Source of the DNA: Muribaculaceae bacterium | GTDB taxonomy: Bacteria; Bacteroidota; Bacteroidia; Bacteroidales; Muribaculaceae | Assembly: GCA_024400895.1 (NCBI GenBank) | Contig: JAKSMA010000162.1 | Coordinates: 1-5,521, forward strand | DNA length: 5,521 bases | Reading direction: 5' to 3' | In this document: in pieces, positions 5,449 to 5,521 of the stretch | Position numbering within the stretch: position 1 is the stretch's first letter | Layout: each line of letters opens with the position of its first letter | Position numbers and translations under genes: made by a program | The notes under the pieces: model-generated | What the model was told of the DNA's origin: nothing | What the model saw: only the letters and a program-made list of their open reading frames with translations | The model's database searches: none

Positions 5449-5521
5449 TTAGCCGAAACTGATGGTGCCAGTTCCCTTCTTAGCCTCGTTGGCGACATTT
5501 GATTCTTGGCGAGGCGATGGT
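5449..5521 (-). CDS. 3' end of an unidentified gene
   Basis: A frame open from the window edge ends in TAA at 5451-5449 and encodes the last 23 residues, PSPRQESNVANEAKKGTGTI followed by SFG. The sequence is hydrophilic, then ends in a short strand-like stretch. I do not recognise the family. Coding is supported only by the open frame, the GC-rich codon choice like the neighbouring genes, the sharp drop in GC right after the stop, and the shared strand. The 60-bp gap to the peptidase shows no terminator or clear promoter, so the two genes could be cotranscribed. A 73-bp open frame can arise by chance, so confidence is modest. Confidence 0.45.
   Translation of the reverse strand, partial: PSPRQESNVANEAKKGTGTISFG

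Noticed and set aside
1..5521. Mobile elements, CRISPR arrays, tRNA or rRNA genes
   Set aside because: No transposase or integrase signature, no regularly spaced repeats, no cloverleaf or rRNA-like sequence was seen on either strand.

Overview
This 5.5-kb window looks like chromosomal DNA from an anaerobic member of the Bacteroidales (Bacteroidota). A Prevotellaceae- or Muribaculaceae-like host fits best, but the genus cannot be fixed from the sequence alone. Three things point there: perfect TAnnTTTG promoter boxes ahead of two genes, A-rich rather than Shine-Dalgarno-type start regions, and a secreted peptidase ending in the short 'YNVLGQRV...GIFIQNGKKIIK' tail common on exported proteins of this order. 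Every gene I can support lies on the minus strand, so transcription runs from high to low coordinates.

In transcription order: (1) 5521-5449 is the last 23 codons of an unidentified gene. (2) 5388-3742 encodes a secreted, divergent thermolysin-family (M4) zinc metallopeptidase, closed by a strong intrinsic terminator at 3703-3672. (3) A 394-bp intergenic region (3741-3348) holds that terminator, a long inverted repeat, a candidate extra promoter with an adjoining palindrome, and the consensus serS promoter. (4) 3347-2076 is serS, seryl-tRNA synthetase, closed by a terminator at 2042-2006. (5) A 248-bp gap (2075-1828) carries a second consensus -7 box. (6) This box leads into a three-gene unit: a VTC-type polyphosphate polymerase (1827-1051), a five-helix DUF4956 membrane protein (1018-341), and the N-terminal 121 residues of a DUF2490 outer-membrane-type protein (365 to beyond base 1).

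The serS and peptidase genes appear to be independent transcription units. The VTC/DUF4956/DUF2490 genes are closely packed (32-bp gap, then a 25-bp overlap) and look like one operon whose products would sit in the cytoplasm, inner membrane and outer membrane respectively. My reading is that they form a polyphosphate-synthesising and possibly translocating envelope system. The enzyme family is firm, while the joint function is inference.

The second point of interest is the M4 peptidase. It keeps the zinc site (HEFTH plus a downstream Glu) but appears to have Tyr where the family has its transition-state His. It lacks a recognisable propeptide and carries an insertion of about 140 residues inside the N-terminal half of the catalytic domain. 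I see no RNA genes, mobile elements, CRISPR arrays or origins.
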